A stretch of DNA of 8,235 bases, taken from the NCBI GenBank assembly GCA_021786915.1, contig JAJYMP010000629.1, positions 1-8,235 on the forward strand, in the 5' to 3' direction. Position 1 is the first letter of the stretch, and every line of letters begins with the position of its first letter. The position numbers and the translations under genes were made by a program. This document shows positions 5,438 through 8,235 of the stretch, one piece after another. The stretch comes from Chloroflexota bacterium (GTDB lineage: Bacteria; Chloroflexota; Limnocylindria; Limnocylindrales; CSP1-4). Under the pieces are notes generated by a model. It was not told the origin of the DNA and made no database searches. It saw only the letters and a list, made by a program, of their open reading frames with translations.

Positions 5438-6874
5438 ATGCCCAAGCAGACCCGCACCCGCGCCGCGCAGATCACCACCGCCCACGCTCCCCGCGGCAAG
5501 CACCCGCGGCTCGAGGAGCTCGAGGTGATGGTCCGATCGGGCGAGATCGACACCCTGGTCGTCGCCATCACCGACATGCAGGGCCGGCTGGTCGGCAAGC
5601 GCGTCCAGGCGCAGGCGTTCCTCAACGGGGTCATCGACCACGGCGCCCACTTCTGCACCTACCTGCTGGGCACCGACATGGAGATGAACACGCCCGACGG
5701 CTTCACGCTCATGAACTGGGAGACGGGCTACGGCGACTGGATCGCCGATCCCGTCTGGGACACCCTGCGCGTCCTGCCCTGGCTCGAGCGGACCGCCCTG
5801 GTCCTCGCCGACGCGGTGGACGAGGAGAGCGGCGAGGAGATCCCCGTCAGCCCGCGGACGATCCTCAAGCGCCAGATCGACAAGGCCACCAAGCTGGGCA
5901 TCGCGATCAAGGCCGGCTCGGAGCTCGAGTACTACGTGCTCAAGGACAGCTGGGAGAGCCTCGCCGAGCGCGGGTGGCCGCTGCCCAAGCCCTTCGGCTA
6001 CTACAACGAGGACTACCAGCTGCTCCAGGCCACCAAGGCCGAGCCCCTCCACCGGCTGCTGCGCAACCAGATGACCGAGGCGCGCATCCCGATCGAGTTC
6101 AGCAAGGGCGAGGCCGCCAACGGCCAGCACGAGGTCAACATCCGCTACGACCACGTGCTCGAGTCCGCTGACCGCACCGTGATCTTCAAGCACGGGGCGA
6201 AGGAGATCGCCTACCTCAACGGCTGGGGCATCACCTTCATGGCCAAGCCCGACCACCGCTGGACCGGCAGCTCGGGCCACCTGCACATGAGCATCTGGGG
6301 GCTCGAGGACGACCGGCCGCTGTTCGGGGCGGCGCACGGCGAGCCGGCCGGCCCGTACGGCATCTCGACGTTGGGCTCGCAGTTCATGGCCGGCATGATG
6401 AAGCTGTCGCGCGAGTTCGCGCCGTTCATCGCCCCGTTCGTCAACTCGTACAAGCGGTACGCGGCCCTGTCGTGGGCGCCGGTGAACGTGGTCTGGGGCC
6501 GCGACAACCGGACCACGGGCTTCCGGCTGGTGGGCCACGGCGGCGGGCTGCACGTGGAGAACCGCTTCCCGGGCGGCGACATGAACGCGTACCTCACCTA
6601 CGCGGCCATGATCGGCGCCGGGCTGTACGGGATCGAGCACGGGCTGGAGCTGGAGCCCGAGTTCAAGGGCAACGGCTACGTCGCCCAGGGCCACCCGCGG
6701 ATGCCGCGCGCGCTGTGGGAGGCGATCGGCGAGCTGGAGCGGTCCGAGGCGGCGCGCGAGATCTTCGGCGACGAGGTGGTGGACCACTACCTCAACGCCG
6801 TCCGCTACGAGCAGATGACGTACGACTCCATCGTCCACAACTGGGATCGGGAGCGCTACCTCGAGCGCGGCTGA
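5438..6874 (+). CDS. Glutamine-synthetase-family ligase, probable gamma-glutamyl-amine synthetase
   Basis: The product is 478 residues. The family makes gamma-glutamyl phosphate from glutamate and ATP and joins it to ammonia or an amine; the metal and nucleotide site is intact. By alignment from memory to E. coli GlnA: Glu162 and Glu164 (SELEYY) match E129/E131; Glu225 and Glu232 (KGEAANGQHEVNIRY) match E212/E220; HLH (281-283) covers H269; Arg340 (NSYKR), Arg358 and Arg363 (NRTTGFR) match R321, R339 and R344; Glu374 and Arg376 (ENRFPGG) match E357/R359. The N-terminal TDMQGRLVGKRV is the beta-grasp start. GITFMAKPDHRWTGSSGHLH resembles the GlnA4/PuuA-like group that glutamylates polyamines or ethanolamine rather than housekeeping GlnA. 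AGAGGA (5423-5428) lies 9 bases before the ATG. Location beside a permease and an SDR supports catabolism of an imported amine. Acceptor identity is inference. Confidence 0.88.
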   Translation: MPKQTRTRAAQITTAHAPRGKHPRLEELEVMVRSGEIDTLVVAITDMQGRLVGKRVQAQAFLNGVIDHGAHFCTYLLGTDMEMNTPDGFTLMNWETGYGDWIADPVWDTLRVLPWLERTALVLADAVDEESGEEIPVSPRTILKRQIDKATKLGIAIKAGSELEYYVLKDSWESLAERGWPLPKPFGYYNEDYQLLQATKAEPLHRLLRNQMTEARIPIEFSKGEAANGQHEVNIRYDHVLESADRTVIFKHGAKEIAYLNGWGITFMAKPDHRWTGSSGHLHMSIWGLEDDRPLFGAAHGEPAGPYGISTLGSQFMAGMMKLSREFAPFIAPFVNSYKRYAALSWAPVNVVWGRDNRTTGFRLVGHGGGLHVENRFPGGDMNAYLTYAAMIGAGLYGIEHGLELEPEFKGNGYVAQGHPRMPRALWEAIGELERSEAAREIFGDEVVDHYLNAVRYEQMTYDSIVHNWDRERYLERG

Positions 6875-7159
6875 CGCTGCTGCCAGAGCCCCGGGGGGGC
6901 CGGCGGGGCGACGCGCGGGCCCTCCGCCCGACGGAGACGCGGCCGCAGAAGGTCCGGCGCTGACGAGTGGCGCCTGACTGGCGCTCGCCGCCGGGACTGA
7001 AGTCGTGCTCACGTCGCTCGACGGGATGGCCGCCGAGCAGGCAGGCGAACCCAGCACGAGGACGCCAAGCGCCAGCCGCGCCAGCCGCGCAAGCCGCGCA
7101 AGCCGCGGGGCATCGTCGGGAGGCCTCGAGGGACCCCCTCGGGTGACGGGACGGTTCAC
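6875..7159 (-). pseudogene. Possible lipoprotein N-terminal remnant
   Basis: From a GTG at 7159 on the minus strand about 95 codons read as basic N-terminus, RLA repeats (20-30), a short hydrophobic stretch LALGVLVLGSPAC with Cys41, then a Ser/Ala/Pro linker (to about residue 95). This looks like a lipoprotein signal and spacer with no domain after it: the frame stays open but runs antisense into the GS-like gene. The lipobox-like SPAC is poor, third codon positions are irregular and no ribosome site is seen. It may be a decayed gene start or a chance reading of repeat-rich DNA. Confidence 0.22.
7069..7104. repeat. Four tandem copies of a 9-bp unit
   Basis: GCGCCAGCC occurs at 7069-7077 and 7078-7086, then GCGCAAGCC at 7087-7095 and 7096-7104; a partial unit precedes. 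The array is in non-coding DNA between the GS-like gene and the second SDR. If the minus strand were translated it would spell (RLA)n. Pairwise identity across variants suggests recent slippage. Confidence 0.85.
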
Positions 7160-7322
7160 CGAGCGGACGGATGCTGACGGGTGCCGGCGACCTCGTCAAT
7201 GCGCAACGGCGAGATCCCCACCCGGCGACGCCACACGCCGAAGCCCGGAACATGGCCCCCGCGGCGCGGCGCTTTGGCTAGTCTGTGCTGACTCACCCCA
7301 GAGCACCGAGAGCGGAGCCACG

Positions 7323-8090
7323 ATGCGACTCGACGGCAAGGTCACGATCATCACCGGCGGTGGCAGCGGCATGGGCAAGACGGCCGCCGAGCTGTTCGCC
7401 AAGGAGGGCGCGCGGGTCGTCGTGTCGGACGTCTCCGAAGCGGCGGGCGAGGCAGCCGTCGCGGCGGTCAGGGCGTCCGGCGGCGAGGCCACGTTCGTCC
7501 GGGCCGACGTCTCCAAGGAGGACGACGCCCGCGGCATGGTCCAGCATGCGCTGGCCACCTTCGGGCGCGTGGACGCCCTCTACAACAACGCCGGGATCAT
7601 GCCCGAGGCCGACCACTCCGTGATCGACACCGACGTCGATACCTGGGACAAGGTCATGGCGGTCAACGTCCGGGGCGTGTTCCTCGGCTGCAAGTACGCG
7701 ATCCCGCAGATGCTCGAGCAGGGCAGCGGGTCGATCATCAACATCGCGTCGTTCGTGGCGATCCTCGGCTGTTCCGTGCCCCAGGACGCCTACACCGCAT
7801 CCAAGGGCGCGGTCCTCGCGCTCACCCGGTCGCTCGCGGTCCAGTTCGCCGGCCGCGGCGTCCGCACCAACGCGATCAGCCCGGGCCCCATCGAGACCCC
7901 GCTCCTCATGGACTGGCTGCTCAAGGACGAGGCCGCCAAGGCGCTGCGCCTCAACCGCAACCCCAGCGGCCGTTTCGGCAAGCCTGAGGAGATCGTCAAC
8001 GTGGGCATCTACCTCGCGTCCGACGAGTCGCGCTGGACGAACGGCGCAAACTTCGTCATCGACGGCGGGATCACGGTCAACTACTTCTGA
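7323..8090 (+). CDS. SDR-family NAD(P)-dependent oxidoreductase (second copy)
   Basis: The product is 255 residues, a complete classical SDR. TGGGSGMG is at 11-18, Asp36 (VVVSD) suggests NAD(H), and NNAG is at 88-91. The catalytic residues are Asn115, Ser143, Tyr157 and Lys161. The Ser-Tyr spacing is 14, one more than in the first SDR because of a small insertion (AILGCSVPQ). SPGPIETP (186-193) leads the substrate loop and DGG (247-249) closes the fold. It shares GCxYAIPxMLxQ and the SIIN strand with the first SDR but differs around the active site and substrate loop, so the two probably act on different compounds. Upstream is a weak GCGGAG 5 bases before the ATG. The 448-bp gap suggests separate transcription from the GS-like gene. 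TGA is followed at once by an in-frame TAG. The substrate is unknown. Confidence 0.92.
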   Translation: MRLDGKVTIITGGGSGMGKTAAELFAKEGARVVVSDVSEAAGEAAVAAVRASGGEATFVRADVSKEDDARGMVQHALATFGRVDALYNNAGIMPEADHSVIDTDVDTWDKVMAVNVRGVFLGCKYAIPQMLEQGSGSIINIASFVAILGCSVPQDAYTASKGAVLALTRSLAVQFAGRGVRTNAISPGPIETPLLMDWLLKDEAAKALRLNRNPSGRFGKPEEIVNVGIYLASDESRWTNGANFVIDGGITVNYF

Positions 8091-8235
8091 TAGCGTCCCG
8101 CTCCTGAGGTCGCTCGCCGGCTGCCGCGCGGGACCCCCGCCGCGCGCCGGCGGCCGAGTCGTGCTGGGGTCGCCGCGCGCGGCGGCGTGCGCGGACGCCG
8201 GCCCGGGCCGGGGGTCCGCGGCGCGGCCCGTGCGC
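8091..8235. other. Gene-free, extremely G+C-rich tail with palindromes
   Basis: I count 19 A/T bases in 145, about 87% G+C. CGCCGCGCGCGGCG (8171-8184) is a perfect 14-bp palindrome. CGCGGAC (8190-8196) pairs with GTCCGCG (8214-8220) around a second perfect palindrome CCGGCCCGGGCCGG (8198-8211). These could form very stable hairpins and might terminate the second SDR's transcript, although no T tract follows. No start of a further gene is visible. Confidence 0.6.
8190..8220 (+). terminator. Stable 31-base hairpin, possible terminator of second SDR
   Basis: Seven outer base pairs and about six inner G-C pairs, with a small G/GG bulge, would form a strong stem 100 bases past the SDR stop. It lacks a U tract, so it may act by stalling or rho-assisted termination, or may merely reflect base composition. 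Confidence 0.25.

Larger units (their letters stand above)
6875..7322. other. 448-bp gap between GS-like gene and second SDR
   Basis: No complete gene is seen. Minor hairpins, GCGCC/GGCGC (6970-6974 with 6980-6984) and CGAGGG/CCCTCG (7127-7132 with 7136-7141), could end the upstream transcript but lack T tracts. The segment holds the 9-bp tandem repeat at 7069-7104 and a possible lipoprotein N-terminal remnant on the minus strand. A TAGTCT at 7279-7284 is a weak -10 candidate for the downstream SDR, without a matching -35. Confidence 0.6.

Noticed and set aside
5189..7159. A 656-codon minus-strand open frame across the GS-like gene.
   Set aside because: Only the first 95 codons, outside the GS-like gene, could mean anything. 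The rest is a shadow of the ligase with no stop codons because of base composition.
1..8235. tRNA, rRNA, CRISPR array, insertion sequence, phage or defence genes.
   Set aside because: I looked on both strands and found no tRNA cloverleaf, array spacing, transposase or terminal inverted repeats, and no nuclease or defence domain.

Overview
The window is very G+C-rich (about 70% by eye), with third codon positions almost always G or C. The lipoprotein carries the Ser/Ala/Pro-rich low-complexity tail often seen in high-GC Chloroflexota and Actinomycetota. Two promoters appear to drive leaderless transcripts, and no strong U-tract terminator is present. I infer a soil or aquatic Chloroflexota (Limnocylindria-like) or, less likely, an actinomycete. 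No marker gene settles this.

Layout. (1) Positions 2-613 hold the C-terminal 203 codons of a class II fumarase, cut by the window edge. It converges tail-to-tail, with 7 bases between stops, on a secreted cupredoxin-like lipoprotein gene (621-1172, minus). (2) Facing away from that gene is a LolA/RseB-fold protein gene (1288-2070, plus). The 115 bp between the two divergent starts hold promoter-like elements whose predicted transcription starts coincide with both start codons. (3) Positions 2071-2797 hold no intact gene. They contain a dyad, a cluster of imperfect repeats, and an apparent two-helix membrane-protein fragment on the minus strand. (4) A coherent metabolic block follows: an APC-superfamily amino acid/amine permease (2798-4459, minus, with a terminator-like hairpin after its stop), then, divergent from it, an SDR oxidoreductase (4617-5375) and a glutamine-synthetase-like ligase (5438-6874), 62 bp apart and probably cotranscribed. 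(5) A 448-bp gap with a possible lipoprotein N-terminal remnant separates these from a second SDR (7323-8090). The last 145 bp have no gene and are about 87% G+C with strong palindromes.

Working model (inference). The permease imports an amine, amino alcohol or amino acid. The GS-like enzyme, which resembles gamma-glutamylpolyamine/ethanolamide synthetases more than housekeeping GlnA, gamma-glutamylates it. One or both SDRs oxidise a hydroxyl or carbonyl group on the substrate or product. No gamma-glutamyl hydrolase, aldehyde dehydrogenase or regulator is in view, so the substrate is open. This is the most plausible candidate for an undescribed pathway here. Nothing in the window looks like a defence system, phage, IS element, CRISPR array, rRNA or tRNA.
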